Below, in pieces: positions 44,307 to 44,423 of a stretch of 44,423 nucleotides of DNA. The stretch is taken from contig JARLIH010000432.1 of NCBI GenBank assembly GCA_031291845.1, positions 1-44,423 on the forward strand, given 5' to 3'. The notes under the pieces were generated by a model. The model ran no database searches and was not told the DNA's origin. It worked only from the letters and a program-made list of their open reading frames with translations. The position numbers and the translations under genes were made by a program. Within the stretch, counting starts at the first letter, position 1, and each line of letters begins with the position of its first letter. The DNA comes from Isosphaeraceae bacterium (GTDB lineage Bacteria; Planctomycetota; Planctomycetia; Isosphaerales; Isosphaeraceae).

Positions 44307-44423
44307 ACGCGACGTCATGTTGTACCCCCGACGCGACGTCATGTTATACCCCCGAATGCGACATGAAGTTATAGCCTCGACGCAGGATCAGCGATAAACT
44401 CTTTGGATGTTTCTTGTCGATCA
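44307..44423 (+). mobile_element. Tandem 24-bp repeats, possible terminus of an IS21-like element (cut by window end)
   Basis: Two nearly identical 24-bp units at 44307-44330 and 44331-44354 (ACGCGACGTCATGTTRTACC plus CCCG; one difference), then a diverged third unit at 44355-44379 (ATGCGACATGAAGTTATAGC). The CATGTT-x-TACCCCC pattern in tandem just before an ORF resembles the multiple terminal repeats of IS21-family elements. A start at 44407 (MFLVD, cut by the window end) would fit an IstA-like transposase. Resemblance to IS21 is from memory; only the repeats are seen. Confidence 0.3.

Noticed and set aside
44307..44379. Possible CRISPR array
   Set aside because: Units are directly adjacent with no spacers and only two to three copies.

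Overview
The window reads as chromosomal DNA of a GC-rich planctomycete. I infer the Isosphaeraceae/Gemmataceae side of Planctomycetota, but no rRNA or marker gene is present to prove it. The support is family content: a PSCyt1/DUF1549/DUF1553 protein paired with a DUF1501 protein, a PVC-type haem-binding dehydrogenase with HEAT repeats and CxxCH, two sulfatases with their own formylglycine-generating enzyme, Tat-exported DUF proteins, and a small 'EPSDPPGD' zinc ribbon. I recognise about 30 genes. No tRNA, rRNA or CRISPR array is visible.

Layout. 1-4.3 kb: a palindromic repeat pair, a secreted GH32 fructan hydrolase, one unknown ORF and an AlkD-type DNA glycosylase. 4.3-15.5 kb, minus strand: a fused membrane/spermidine-synthase-like protein; then a seven-haem cytochrome overlapping a 1065-residue protein that joins all three AmmeMemoRadiSam components (radical SAM, AMMECR1, MEMO) in one chain; upstream of that a PVC-type haem protein. 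16-22 kb: a sigma-70 family factor, a TetR-SDR pair with candidate operators, and a translationally coupled pair of secreted proteins (SnoaL-like; Gly-rich plus TPR-like). 22-36.4 kb: a FadL-like porin, a CSPTR sulfatase, a 156-residue Cys/Met-rich protein (24 Cys, 30 Met), the DUF1501-PSD1 operon, an orphan YezD, a secreted HAD hydrolase, a CTAGR sulfatase and its FGE. 36.6-42.8 kb: a REP-like doublet, a small zinc-ribbon protein whose Shine-Dalgarno lies in a hairpin, then DUF6599, DUF362 and a polyferredoxin, interrupted by a DUF433/DUF5615 toxin-antitoxin pair. 42.8 kb to the end: a Uma2 endonuclease, a small lipoprotein and tandem 24-bp repeats that may be the end of an IS21-like element.

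How the parts fit. Much of the window concerns the cell envelope and periplasm: carbohydrate and sulfate-ester breakdown (GH32, sulfatases, FGE, porin), cytochromes, and Tat-exported redox or scaffold proteins. The best candidates for undescribed biology are the single-chain AmmeMemoRadiSam protein coupled to a multihaem cytochrome, the Cys/Met-rich protein, and the DUF6599-DUF362-polyferredoxin module. A five-copy REP-like repeat, found only between genes, is a further unexplained layer.
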